Shown one piece after another: positions 36,066-45,419 of a DNA stretch of 64,000 bases (position 1 is the stretch's first letter; every line of letters starts with the position of its first letter). Where the stretch lies: contig BCAA01000005.1 of assembly GCA_001305115.1 (NCBI GenBank), forward strand, positions 1 through 64,000, in the 5' to 3' direction. The notes under the pieces are model-generated. The model saw only the letters and a list, made by a program, of their open reading frames with translations, was not told the origin of the DNA and searched no databases. Made by a program: the position numbers and the translations under genes. Origin of the DNA: Clostridia bacterium UC5.1-1E11. Its GTDB lineage: Bacteria; Bacillota; Clostridia; Oscillospirales; Acutalibacteraceae.

Positions 36066-36370
36066 GCCCCATTCCTTATCAGCGGAAAGAACACGCCGTT
36101 TTTTCCTATTTTACCCGATTCTTCCCGCCATTTATTCCCTAACATTATAGCTCGAAGGCCCTTTTTAGTCAATCTTTCGCCATGGAATTAGTGTTGACAA
36201 TAGGTATCAATCGTATTATGATTTACACGTAATTATTAGTAAAACCGCATATTGGGCGTAAAATACTCTTGTGTGGCTGTGCGGCCGCAGCAAATTTGCA
36301 AGGAACTCCCATCCAGGTTGCACGTTATATGGTATGCCCATATTTTGTGAGAAAAAGAGGCAATTGATTC
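36066..36370. promoter_or_regulatory. Divergent promoter region of the surface-sugar genes
   Basis: Minus strand: TTGACT (36172-36167), 17 bp, TATAAT (36149-36144) for the wbp-type operon. Plus strand: TTGACA (36194-36199), 17 bp, TATGAT (36217-36222) for the aminotransferase gene, leaving a leader of about 145 nt. The two -35 boxes are only 21 bp apart, so one regulator could affect both. No terminator-like attenuator was seen in the leader. Confidence 0.8.
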
Positions 36371-37549
36371 ATGAGTGATTTTCAGAAAAGGGACGATTTT
36401 ATCCCTTATAATGTACCGGACATTACCGATGCGGAAATCAACGAAGTTGTAGAAACCCTGAAATCCGGTTGGGTTGCAAAAGGCCCTCGAACCAACCGTT
36501 TTGAACAGGAATTTGCCGGTTATCTCGGTGCAAAGCACGCCATTGCTATGAACTCCTGTACAGCGGCACTGCATATTTCGCTGCTTGCAAAAGGGATTGG
36601 TCCAGGCGACGAAGTGATTACAACTCCAATGACATTCGCTTCCACCGCGAGCACCATTATCCACACGGGCGCTACCCCTGTATTTGCGGATATTGATTAT
36701 CGGACTGGTTGCATCGATCCAGACGAGATTGAAAAAAAAGTTACTTCCCGGACGAAAGCCATTGTTCCTGTACATTACAGTGGGCAGGTATGCGATTTGG
36801 ACCGTATCTATGCCATTGCCGATAAACACGGCTTGTATGTAAGCGAAGATGCAGCGCATGCGCTTTGGAGCCGCTATAAGGGACGCTTGATCGGCAATCG
36901 GTTGCAGGGAGCCGCTTCCTACAGTTTTTACGCAACAAAAAATCTGTGTACAGGCGACGGTGGAATGCTTGTCACCGATAGCGATGAAATTGATGCAAAA
37001 GCGCGCGTCCTTGCCGGCCAGGGGATGAGCCATAATGCATGGAATCGCTATGCAAAAGGCGGTTCTTGGCGATATGATATTGCAGAGCCGGGTTTTAAAT
37101 ATAATATGTTCGACATTCAAGCCGCTCTGGGGTTGGTGCAGCTTTCCCGATTGGAGGAAATGCAGGCCGCGCGTCTGAAGATCGCCGCTAAATATCAGGA
37201 AGCGTTTGGAAAGATTGACGCTTTAGACCCGCCTTTCGTCCCGGACTACGCCACACATTGTTGGCATCTGTATGTGCTTCGCATTGTTCCCGAGCTTTTG
37301 GCCATTGATCGCGACCAATTCATCGTAGAACTCAATGAACGAAATGTCGGCACCAGTGTCCACTTCATTCCGGTTCACAATATGTCCGCCTATAAGAAGC
37401 GTTTTGGCTTTGCTGACAGTGATTTTCCAATGGCACAAAAGCACTTCGAACGATTGATTTCTCTTCCGCTTTATCCCACCATGACGGACGAGCAGGTACA
37501 ATACGTGATTGACGCTGTGACGGACATTGTGGAAAAATATCACAAGTGA
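36371..37549 (+). CDS. DegT/DnrJ/EryC1/StrS family nucleotide-sugar aminotransferase
   Basis: 392 residues, PLP-dependent. Motifs: SGWVAKGPRTNRFEQEF, MNSCTAALHISLLA, EVITTPMTFASTAS, VPVHYSGQVCDLD, EDAAHALWSRYKG and SFYATKNLCTGDGGM with the PLP lysine. This subgroup usually aminates 4-keto-6-deoxy sugar nucleotides (PseC/PglE-like), different from the WbpE-like enzyme next door. No 4,6-dehydratase gene is in the window, so the substrate is open. AAAGAGG lies about 10 bases upstream. Divergent from the wbp operon. Confidence 0.88.
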   Translation: MSDFQKRDDFIPYNVPDITDAEINEVVETLKSGWVAKGPRTNRFEQEFAGYLGAKHAIAMNSCTAALHISLLAKGIGPGDEVITTPMTFASTASTIIHTGATPVFADIDYRTGCIDPDEIEKKVTSRTKAIVPVHYSGQVCDLDRIYAIADKHGLYVSEDAAHALWSRYKGRLIGNRLQGAASYSFYATKNLCTGDGGMLVTDSDEIDAKARVLAGQGMSHNAWNRYAKGGSWRYDIAEPGFKYNMFDIQAALGLVQLSRLEEMQAARLKIAAKYQEAFGKIDALDPPFVPDYATHCWHLYVLRIVPELLAIDRDQFIVELNERNVGTSVHFIPVHNMSAYKKRFGFADSDFPMAQKHFERLISLPLYPTMTDEQVQYVIDAVTDIVEKYHK

Positions 37550-37617
37550 TAAAGGCGTTATTAAATCTTTGATTTAGCATACGCTTTGACGCTTAAAGAT
37601 CACAAAATAATCAAGCT

Positions 37618-37674
37618 ATGAAAAGCGCACCTTGAGATATTGGCTGTAAAAGGCCAATCCAAGGTGCGCTTTTG
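37618..37674. terminator. Bidirectional terminator
   Basis: AAAAGCGCACCTT pairs with AAGGTGCGCTTTT, with TTGGC/GCCAA inner pairing. A and T runs on both sides serve the aminotransferase gene and pdxT. Confidence 0.88.
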
Positions 37675-37706
37675 TCAAACGATCTTTTAATCGAGCTATA
37701 CGGTTT

Positions 37707-38339
37707 TCAACCCGATCCTACTTTTTCCCATCCTTCTACATCGGGAAATCGACGCTTTTCCGATTTGTTTTTGGATTGTTCTATCATTTTTAAAAAGAGT
37801 CTATGAAAAGTAAGGTTGCTGGTCAGTTCCGGATGAAACGAAACGCCGATCTGATTTTTGTATCGCACACCGACGGTCTTTCCGTCAACGGTTGCCAAAA
37901 CTTCTACATCTGCTCCAATCGATTCAATAGATGGCGCTCGGATGAAAACCATAGGAAATGCTTCATGGCCATCTATCTGCCCAATCTTTAAAAAACTTCC
38001 CAACTGCCGCCCATAAGCATTCCGCCGTACTGTGACCGGCAACGTACCAAAATACGTATGCGAATCATTAGAAAGTGTTTCCGCCAACAAGATCAATCCA
38101 GCGCAGGTCCCCAATACAGGCAACCCCTGTACTATTTGCTTGTGCAGTGGTTCAAAGAGCCCCAGTTCCTGCAACAACTTTCCCATAACGGTACTCTCTC
38201 CACCTGGAAGAACGAGTCCATCCAAAGGCTGGCTTACATCTTCTTTTCGTCGGATCTCAAAAGTCTCTACATCCAATTTTCGCAACATCTGTTCATGTTC
38301 TATAAATGCCCCTTGTACGGCTAAAACACCGATTCGCAT
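37707..38339 (-). CDS. pdxT: Pyridoxal 5'-phosphate synthase glutaminase subunit PdxT
   Basis: 210 residues, class I glutamine amidotransferase. GVLAVQGAFIEHEQ, LPGGESTVMGKLL and the nucleophile region VLGTCAGLILLA are present, with the His/Glu pair in GVSFHPELTSN near the end. It supplies ammonia to PdxS. The C-terminus is some 15 residues longer than usual. It lies 3 bases downstream of pdxS. Confidence 0.96.
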   Translation of the reverse strand: MRIGVLAVQGAFIEHEQMLRKLDVETFEIRRKEDVSQPLDGLVLPGGESTVMGKLLQELGLFEPLHKQIVQGLPVLGTCAGLILLAETLSNDSHTYFGTLPVTVRRNAYGRQLGSFLKIGQIDGHEAFPMVFIRAPSIESIGADVEVLATVDGKTVGVRYKNQIGVSFHPELTSNLTFHRLFLKMIEQSKNKSEKRRFPDVEGWEKVGSG

Positions 38340-38342
38340 GGG

Positions 38343-39218
38343 TCATTTTCCCCTCTCTGCCATTAGAATCTCAATCTCCTGTTCGTTGATACCAACCATG
38401 GCTTCTCCCAGATCTTCGGAAAGCTCGGCCAAAAGGGAAGCATCCATATAATTTGTAACCGATTTAACAATGGCAGCGGCCCTTTTTTCTGGATTTCCAG
38501 ACTTAAAGATTCCAGAGCCTACAAATACTCCTTCTGCGCCAAGTTGCATCATGAGCGCCGCATCAGCCGGGGTTGCCACACCCCCCGCTGCAAAATTGAC
38601 AACCGGAAGTTTTCGATTCTCATGGACATATTGTACCAATTCGTATGGAACACGCAGTTCTTTTGCCGCCTCATAGAGCTCATCCGTACGCATAGCTGTC
38701 AATCTGGCAATTTCTGCATTCATTTTGCGCATATGGCGCACAGCCTGGACAATATCTCCTGTCCCTGGCTCCCCTTTTGTGCGAATCATCGAGGCTCCCT
38801 CGCTGATTCGACGAAGGGCTTCTCCCAAATCCCTTGCCCCACAGACAAATGGAACCTGAAACTTTGTTTTGTCTATGTGATAAACATCGTCTGCCGGAGA
38901 GAGAACCTCGCTTTCGTCAATATAATCGATCTCAATGGCTTGCAAAATCTGCGCCTCTGCAAAATGTCCGATCCGGCACTTTGCCATCACTGGTATCGAC
39001 ACAGCCTGCTGAATTCCTTTAATCATTTTTGGATCGCTCATACGAGAGACACCACCAGCTGCACGAATATCCGCTGGTATACGCTCCAAAGCCATAACAG
39101 CACAAGCACCTGCCGCCTCTGCGATCTTTGCCTGCTCCGGTGTTGTAACATCCATAATTACTCCGCCTTTGAGCATCTGGGCAAGCTGTTTGTTCAATTC
39201 GTAACGGTTGTTTTGCAT
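38343..39218 (-). CDS. pdxS: Pyridoxal 5'-phosphate synthase lyase subunit PdxS
   Basis: 291 residues, (beta/alpha)8 barrel that makes PLP from ribose 5-phosphate, glyceraldehyde 3-phosphate and ammonia. Catalytic lysines lie in [13 protein letters not shown] and in [11 protein letters not shown], and the phosphate-binding loop is [32 protein letters not shown] in part. Full length. A two-gene pdxST operon; no MocR-type regulator is adjacent. Confidence 0.97.
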   Translation of the reverse strand: MQNNRYELNKQLAQMLKGGVIMDVTTPEQAKIAEAAGACAVMALERIPADIRAAGGVSRMSDPKMIKGIQQAVSIPVMAKCRIGHFAEAQILQAIEIDYIDESEVLSPADDVYHIDKTKFQVPFVCGARDLGEALRRISEGASMIRTKGEPGTGDIVQAVRHMRKMNAEIARLTAMRTDELYEAAKELRVPYELVQYVHENRKLPVVNFAAGGVATPADAALMMQLGAEGVFVGSGIFKSGNPEKRAAAIVKSVTNYMDASLLAELSEDLGEAMVGINEQEIEILMAERGK

Positions 39219-39446
39219 TTCAATGGCCTCCTATTCAGTTGATATTACAGGCCTCAACAAATTGATCCCTTCCAAGCCTGTATAAATGGGTATGTGTTTG
39301 CAACCACATTTCCCAATTGATTCGGCGCCAAAACACTCCATCCGATGGAACAAGGGCTTCCCCATGTTGTCTTTATTATAATCGCATCTGTATCTTTCAC
39401 AATATCCAATTTTCGCAAATTTAACCAGGTCAGTTTTAAATCAAAA

Positions 39447-39483
39447 AGAGGGATGCCGCTTCTCATGCAGCATCCCTTTCATA
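39447..39483 (-). terminator. Rho-independent terminator after pduL
   Basis: Minus strand: AGGGATGC pairs with GCATCCCT across a 13-base loop and is followed by CTTTTTG. Confidence 0.8.
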
Positions 39484-39497
39484 AAAAACGGATAAAA

Positions 39498-40067
39498 TCA
39501 GCCGACAATTGCTTCGCCGTCAACAGTCCCTGTCAGACCTGCGGCATTTGCTTCGTCCGTGTCGATATGCACAGCCAAGCCAGCCGTCTTGCTTACGCGA
39601 GCAATCACATCTCCAAAAATCAATGCACGGCCATTATAATCCAACTTGATTTGAATGGCTTGTCCATCTGTCACACCAAATGCCTTTGCATCATCTGGCG
39701 TAAAATGCGCGTGGCGTTTTGCAACGATCACACCTTTATCAACGGTGATCTCCCCTTTGGGACCGATGATTTTACATCCCGGCGTTCCCTCTAAATCGGC
39801 AGACATCCGCAGCGGCGCATCAATTCCCAAGGTACGGGTTTCCGTCTTTGAGACTTCAATCTGTGTCTCTGGACGGACCGGTCCCAAAATGGACATTTTC
39901 AGAGATCCCTTTGGGCCAACCACTTCTACTTTTTCCACACAAGCAAACTGGCCAGGCTGGGACAATGCTTTCTTGGGAGTGAGGGCATAATCTTTTCCGA
40001 ATAGAATATCCAAATGTTCCTGCGTCAGATGCACATGACGCGCGGACGTTTCCACCATAATTTTCAT
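39498..40067 (-). CDS. pduL: Phosphate propanoyltransferase/phosphotransacetylase PduL
   Basis: 189 residues. It converts acyl-CoA plus phosphate to acyl-phosphate plus CoA. Two zinc-binding beta-barrels, with ETSARHVHLTQEHL at the N-terminus and VAKRHAHFTPDDA near residue 115 providing the histidines. No bacterial-microcompartment shell genes and no N-terminal encapsulation peptide, so it is probably the cytoplasmic phosphotransacetylase of acetate or lactate metabolism. The start at 40067 is 9 bases after AGGAG. The 40076 ATG directly abuts it. Confidence 0.93.
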   Translation of the reverse strand: MKIMVETSARHVHLTQEHLDILFGKDYALTPKKALSQPGQFACVEKVEVVGPKGSLKMSILGPVRPETQIEVSKTETRTLGIDAPLRMSADLEGTPGCKIIGPKGEITVDKGVIVAKRHAHFTPDDAKAFGVTDGQAIQIKLDYNGRALIFGDVIARVSKTAGLAVHIDTDEANAAGLTGTVDGEAIVG

Positions 40068-40203
40068 ATCATCCATCTCCTAAATTCTATAAAATATGCG
40101 AATTGCTTAAAAGGGTAATTGGTTCTGGATTTATTGTACCGCAGGACGCAAGAAAATTCAACGGAATTCCCTTCTTTTCCTGGGGAATATTTCGTGTTAT
40201 AAT

Positions 40204-40815
40204 AACCTCACGCCGTAACCGGAAGCCGGCTTCGCCAGAGCTCGCCTCCTTCCGACGGCTGAGAGAGCATTGAAACATCCGGCTTTGTGGCTTCGCAAAT
40301 TTTCTCTTGGCACCTTTCCATTCTTCAAGCTTGGATGTTTTAGATAACCTCACGCTGTAACCGGAAGCCGGCTTTGCCAAAGCTCGCCTCCTTCCGACGG
40401 CTGAGAGAGCATTGAAACATCCGGCTTTGTGATTTCGCAAATTTTCTATTAGTGCCTTTCCATTCTTCAAACTCGGATGTTTTAGATAATCTCACGCGTA
40501 ACCGGAAGCCGGCTTCGCCAGAGCTCGCATCCTTCCGACGGCTGAGAGAACATTGAAACATCCGGCTTTGTGATTTCGCAAATTTTCTATTAGTGCCTTT
40601 CCATTCTTCGAGCTTGGATGTTTTAGATAACCTCGCGCCGTAACCGGAAGTCGATTTCGCAAAAGCTCGCCCTCTTCCGACGGCTGAGAGAGCATTGAAA
40701 CATCCGGCTTTGTGATTTCGCAAATTTTCTATTAGTGCCTTTCCATTCTTCAAACTCGGATGTTTTAGATAACCTCACGCTGTAACCGGAAGCCGGCTTC
40801 GCTAAAGCTCGCCTC
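40204..40815. repeat. Tandem array of 142-bp repeats, four copies plus a 45-bp partial
   Basis: Units start at 40204, 40346, 40488, 40629 and 40771 (the last stops near 40815), with spacing 142, 142, 141 and 142 bp. They are about 90% identical. Within each unit ACATCC and GGATGT arms about 50 bases apart can pair, and GCCGTCGGAAG can pair with the CTTCCGGTTACGGC region, so each unit can form two hairpins on either strand. The period is not a multiple of three, so the overlapping minus-strand ORFs across it are not one repeated protein. Bases 40068-40203 and 40816-40929 show no gene. Confidence 0.93.
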
Positions 40816-40929
40816 CCTCTGATCACTAAAGAGTAAAGTAGAATCACCTTATCTGCCAATATGGTTAGCGATCACAACGGTCATGTTTAAAAAAAATTTC
40901 GCAAAAATGATATAAAGGAGAAAATCCAT

Positions 40930-41501
40930 ATGTATCAAACTTGGGAAGAGCTGGAAACCGCCTGTATGGGATGTCAAAAGTGCGGCCTGTGTTCCGGGCG
41001 AACCAACCTGGTATTTGGTGTTGGTAACAAAGAAGCCAAGGTTCTATTTATTGGAGAAGGTCCTGGAGAACAGGAAGACTTGAAAGGAGAACCATTTGTA
41101 GGACGCAGCGGTCAGCTTTTGGACAAAATGTTGGATGCTATTGATTTAGACCGACAAAAGAACATCTATATTGCAAATATTGTCAAATGCCGTCCGCCCC
41201 AAAACCGTGATCCTCTACCAGAGGAACAGGAGACTTGTATCCATTGGCTGCGCAATCAAGTATATCTCATTCGACCAAAGATAATTGTTTGTCTCGGCCG
41301 TATTGCAGCGATGAAACTTATCCGCCCGGATTTTAAAATCACAAAGGAGCACGGCATATTTACAGAAAAAATGGCGTTTGGATGATGGCCACACTTCATC
41401 CCGCCGCTTTATTGCGCAATCCGAGCAGTAAGCCCGGCGCTTTTGAGGACTTCTTAAAACTGAGGGAGAAGATGGACGAGCTTGGAATTTCGGTGGAATA
41501 G
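40930..41501 (+). CDS. Type-4 uracil-DNA glycosylase ([4Fe-4S]), frame break at 41366-41371
   Basis: Reconstructed length is 190 residues. It removes uracil from [13 protein letters not shown] holds the first iron-sulfur cysteines. [27 protein letters not shown] is the active-site region (core GEGPGEQED), then [12 protein letters not shown], and after the break [14 protein letters not shown] with the catalytic-loop His. Six A at 41366-41371 should be seven, giving [18 protein letters not shown] lies 10 bases upstream. It follows the repeat array. Confidence 0.92.
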
Positions 41502-41584
41502 GCAACTTGGTTCGACTTGCTGAAGAATGGATTGTCAAGATAAAAGGCGATCGCAACCGACTAAGCAAAATCTGCTAACAAGGC

Positions 41585-41637
41585 TAGACGCCCTGTATCC
41601 GGTTAAACATACCGTGATACAGGGCGTCTTTTGTTGT
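41585..41637 (+). terminator. Rho-independent terminator after the uracil-DNA glycosylase gene
   Basis: GACGCCCTGTATC (41587-41599) pairs perfectly with GATACAGGGCGTC (41616-41628), then TTTTGTTG. Confidence 0.9.
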
Positions 41638-41683
41638 ATTATGCTTTTCCTCACCAAATACAAAATCATCAAAATCCTACTCG

Positions 41684-41845
41684 TTATTTCTTCTCTGAAT
41701 GGTCGCGTAAGTTCTGGCACGATTGACTGTGGGAACATCCGGAGCAATTCCCACCACAGGAATTCCGATGGTTCCAAGCATAGCGAACTGCTAAAACAAC
41801 CAACACAAAAATAATCGCTAGAATGGCAAAATCGATTCCGTTCAT
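41684..41845 (-). CDS. FeoB-associated Cys-rich membrane protein
   Basis: 53 residues. MNGIDFAILAIIFVLVVLA forms one membrane span. A short Cys-rich tail follows, with SCGGNCSGC (about 30-38) and a further Cys in SQSCQ. This is the FeoB-associated small protein family found beside feoB in Firmicutes, possibly binding iron at the exit of the channel. AGAGAGGA lies 9 bases upstream. It starts 18 bases after the repaired feoB stop. Confidence 0.88.
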   Translation of the reverse strand: MNGIDFAILAIIFVLVVLAVRYAWNHRNSCGGNCSGCSHSQSCQNLRDHSEKK

Positions 41846-41863
41846 AAAATCATGTCCTCTCTG

Positions 41864-43866
41864 TCACACAAACAACATCCCCAGATGATAAATGGCAAAC
41901 GAGACAATCCAAGCAACACCTGTCTGTAAAAAACCACACCGACTGCCGCTTTTCCACTGTTCATTTCCCTACGCACTGCGCTAATGGCTGCAACGCAGGG
42001 TGTGTAAAGTAATGTAAACACCAGAAAAGAGAATGCGGTCAACGGAGAGAATACGGACGCAAGAGCAGAGGGCATATTCGCCGTATTGGCACCCGTAAGA
42101 ACTGCAAAGGTACTCACAACTGCCTCTTTTGCACTGAATCCAGTCAACAATGCAGTCGAAGCACGCCAGTCCCCAAAGCCAAGCGGTGCAAAGACCGGGG
42201 CAATCCACCGGCCGATTCCGGCCAACATGCTTGCTTCTCCACTGGAAACAGGATTCAAGCGGGTATCGAAGCTCTGTAAGAACCATATAACAATTGTGGC
42301 AACAAAAATCACAGTGAAGGCACGGGTCAAAAAGTCCTTTGCCTTATCCCACAACAACATACAGACACTCTTGGGACTGGGTAGCCGATAGTTGGGAAGT
42401 TCCATTACAAATGGCACTGGATTCCCATGAAACAGGGTTCCCTTCAACAATAATCCCATTAAAATGCCAACCGCCATGCCAAGAACGTAAAGACCAATCA
42501 TCACCAAAGCGCGGTTTTCCGGAAAGAAGGCCATGGTAAACATTCCGTAAATGGGAAGCTTTGCTGAGCAACTCATATACGGTGTCAGCAAGATGGTCAT
42601 CTTCCGATCTCTCTCGCTGGACAGAGTCCGCGTAGCCATAATGGCAGGAACAGAGCAGCCAAATCCAATCAACATCGGAACAAAGCTCCGGCCCGAAAGC
42701 CCTATTTTACGCAAAAGCTTGTCCATGACGAATGCGACGCGCGCCATATAGCCACTGTCTTCCAAAATCGAAAGAAAGAAAAATAGTACAACGATTGTTG
42801 GAATAAAGGATAGAACACTCCCCACTCCCGCAAAGATTCCATCGATTACTAAGGAGTGTACCACAGAATTCATTCCATAAGCCGTAAGCGCATCACTTAC
42901 AACAGCGGTGAGAAGATCAATTCCTTCCGAGAGAAGGTCACTCAAAAAACTGCCGATTACCCCAAAAGTGAGCCAAAAAATCGTCATCATAATCAGCAGA
43001 AAAATCGGGATCGCTAAATATTTATTCGTCAAAAGATTATCGATTTTCACACTGCGCGCGTGTTCCTTACTCTCTCCGCATTTTACCACGCTGTCTGCAC
43101 AGAGATGGTCGATAAACGTATAACGCATATCCGCCAATGCAGCCTCTCGATCCGTATCGAGTTCATGTTCCATCTCGGAGACCGTATGCTCCACCATATC
43201 TTTTTCATTTTCCGAAAGGTTTAAGGCGTTTCGCATGGGTTCATCGCCTTCGACCAGTTTGGTAGCAGCAAAACGAGGTGGAGTCTGAATGCGTTCTGCG
43301 TGATCCTCCACAAGATGAGCAATGGAATGAATCGCTCTATGCACAGCTCCAGAACAAAAATCCTGCCGGCGGGGATACTGCCGGTTGCGCGCCGTCCGAA
43401 CAGCTGTGTCGATCAGTTCATCGATTCCTTCATTTTTACTGGCAGAAATCGGGACAACTGGCACTCCCAATTCTTCTTGAAGCTTATCAATTTTTATGGT
43501 CCCACCATTGGCACGCACCTCGTCCATCATATTTAGTGCGATCACCATAGGGATATGTAGCTCTATCAGCTGCATACTCAAATAAAGATTTCGCTCAATG
43601 TTCGTGGCGTCCACTATGTTGATGATCCCATCCGGCTTGTTTTTTAAAAGGAAGTCACGCGTGACGATCTCTTCATTTGTGTAGGGGGAAAGCGAATAAA
43701 TCCCAGGGAGATCCACCACAGTATTCTCTTTATAGCCACGGATGACCCCCTCTTTGCTTTCCACAGTCACGCCCGGAAAATTTCCCACATGTTGGTTGGA
43801 ACCAGTTAACTGGTTGAATAAGGTCGTTTTTCCGCAATTTTGGTTCCCAGCCAATGCAAACATCAT
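41864..43866 (-). CDS. feoB: Ferrous iron transport protein B, frame break at 41928-41933
   Basis: Reconstructed length is 667 residues. The cytosolic G-domain has GNQNCGKTTLFNQLTG (G1), DLPGIYSL (G3) and NMMDE (G4). The membrane part has the Gate motifs with SCSAKLPIYGMF and the second Gate segment LYTPCVAAI. Six A at 41928-41933 (seven needed) shifts the last 20 codons. Repaired, the protein ends ...QTGVAWIVSFAIYHLGMLFV with a stop at 41864-41866. Unrepaired, the frame runs to 41842. Fe2+ uptake across the membrane. It lies 3 bases after feoA. Confidence 0.95.
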
Positions 43867-43869
43867 GGT

Positions 43870-44094
43870 TTATTCCTCCTCCACTTCGATGTTTTTCGCA
43901 TCTTCTATGCGGAGGGTCAGTTCATAGCCGCGCAAATGCAACTCAATTGGGTCCCCCATTGGCGCAACCTTGCGGACCATCACTTCTGTATGGGGTGTCA
44001 GCCCCATATCCAGCAAGCGGCGGCGCAGCGCCCCTTGCCCATTCACCGCTAAAATTCGGGATTTTTGGCCGATCTTCAATTCGTTTAATGTCAT
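43870..44094 (-). CDS. feoA: Ferrous iron transport protein A
   Basis: 74 residues, SH3-like FeoA fold: LNELKIGQKSRILAVNG, RRRLLDMGLTPHTEV and PIELHLRGYELTLRIEDA. Cytosolic partner of FeoB. First gene of feoA-feoB-FeoB-associated. Confidence 0.95.
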   Translation of the reverse strand: MTLNELKIGQKSRILAVNGQGALRRRLLDMGLTPHTEVMVRKVAPMGDPIELHLRGYELTLRIEDAKNIEVEEE

Positions 44095-44444
44095 ATTCCC
44101 TCAATCCCCCATTTGATAATGTTTTTAAAAGTTAGCCTATGCTACCTTATGTATTATAAGCCCACTATCAAAACTTTGTCAAGGTTAACTATTTCAATCA
44201 AACGACAGCCAGAAAGATTTCTTTTCATATATTGGGACCAATCCCTTTCCCCCTCATTCATAATCGATGGAACCCATTATGCGCACAATCTACAAAAGAG
44301 GGTACCCCAAAACTACGAATTTTTCGATTCATAGGAAAGGGGCGTCCTCTTTCTGTCTGCAAAAATATTTGAGTTTCTAAAAATGAGGGTATCCTTCCGT
44401 CATTTCATGACTTTTGGGATACCCTCTTTGATCGAAAGATAAAA
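44095..44444. promoter_or_regulatory. feo promoter with palindromic metalloregulator-like operator; ldh terminator
   Basis: Minus strand: TTGACA (44182-44177), 18 bp, TATAAT (44158-44153). A 20-bp imperfect palindrome, AAGTTAGCCTATGCTACCTT on the plus strand (44129-44148; 16 of 20 positions symmetric), covers the expected transcription start. Its TTAGCC...GGCTAA-like form resembles DtxR/IdeR boxes. At 44381-44428, GAGGGTATCC pairs with GGATACCCTC and runs into ATTTTTAG on the minus strand, terminating ldh. No gene was seen between 44183 and 44380. Confidence 0.75.
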
Positions 44445-45388
44445 TTACAGTTCAATCCCGTCCAATACCGTACGGAGCGCATCGGCTGAAGCCATCAGTT
44501 TTCTTTGTTCCAGTCCACTGAGAGGAATATCCAAGACGGTTTCCGCTCCACAACGCCCCACAACGGTCGGAACACCCATGCAGACATCGCCCAAACCGTA
44601 ATGCCCACAAATCAAACTGGAAATGGGCAAAATGGAGTGTTCGTCCCGAATAATACTTTCACAGATGCGGCGCACTGCCATTGCAATGCCGTAGTAGGTG
44701 GCGCCTTTTTTTCGATGATTTCATAAGCACTGTCACGGACGTCGGTATAAATGCGTTCCATCGCTTCCATATGGTTGTAGTGCCCCCGCAGTTCACAGAA
44801 ATGATTCAAATCCACACCGGAGACATTTGCGCTGCTCCAAACTGCGAGTTCACTATCGCCGTGCTCACCGATGATAAACGCATGGATACTACGGCTATCG
44901 ACCTGCAAATGTTCTCCTAACAGGTATTTTAAGCGCGCTGTATCCAGCACCGTGCCGGACCCGATCACGCGGTTTGCCGGGAATCCCGAGAGCTTTAAAG
45001 TCACATAAGTGAGAATATCCACAGGGTTGGAAACGACCAGCAGTATGCCATTGGTATTGCGTTTTACAATCTCCGGGATAATACTCTTAAAGATTTTTAC
45101 ATTTTTGTTGACCAGATCGATGCGCGTCTCGTCGGGTTTTTGTGCAGCCCCAGCTGTTATGATAATCAAATAACAGTCGGCCAAATCATCATACGTTCCT
45201 GCATAGACCTTCATGGGACGGGCAAATGGAAGGCCGTGGCTGAGGTCCATCGCTTCTCCTTCCGCTTTTTCCTGGTTTGCATCGATCAGTACCAGCTCTG
45301 AAAACAAGCCGCTCTGAATGAGGCTGAACGCAGAAGTCGCGCCCACCGCACCACAACCGATCATTGCTGCTTTTTGAATGTTCATCAT
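44445..45388 (-). CDS. ldh: L-lactate dehydrogenase, frame break at 44706-44712
   Basis: Reconstructed length is 314 residues. NAD site AAMIGCGAVGATSAFSL, substrate-binding Arg in ETRIDLVNKN, VVSNPVDILTYV and catalytic His in IIGEHGDSELAVW. Seven T at 44706-44712 should be eight, restoring EKKGATYYGIAMAVRRI, the activator/NAD loop. Reduces pyruvate to lactate in fermentation. Start ATG at 45388 (or 45385) after AAAGGAG. A malate dehydrogenase is excluded by the GEHGDSE context and length. Confidence 0.93.
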
Positions 45389-45419
45389 CAAAGATCACTC
45401 CTTTACTTTTATTTCTGAT

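Noticed and set aside
40204-40815. CRISPR array
   Set aside because: Units are ~142 bp and similar along their whole length, with no short repeat/variable spacer pattern and no cas genes.
40087-40859. Several overlapping minus-strand ORFs with repeated peptides across the tandem array
   Set aside because: The 141-142 bp period rotates the frame in each copy, so different ORFs show the same peptides in shifted order. No start has a ribosome binding site. They are by-products of the DNA repeat.
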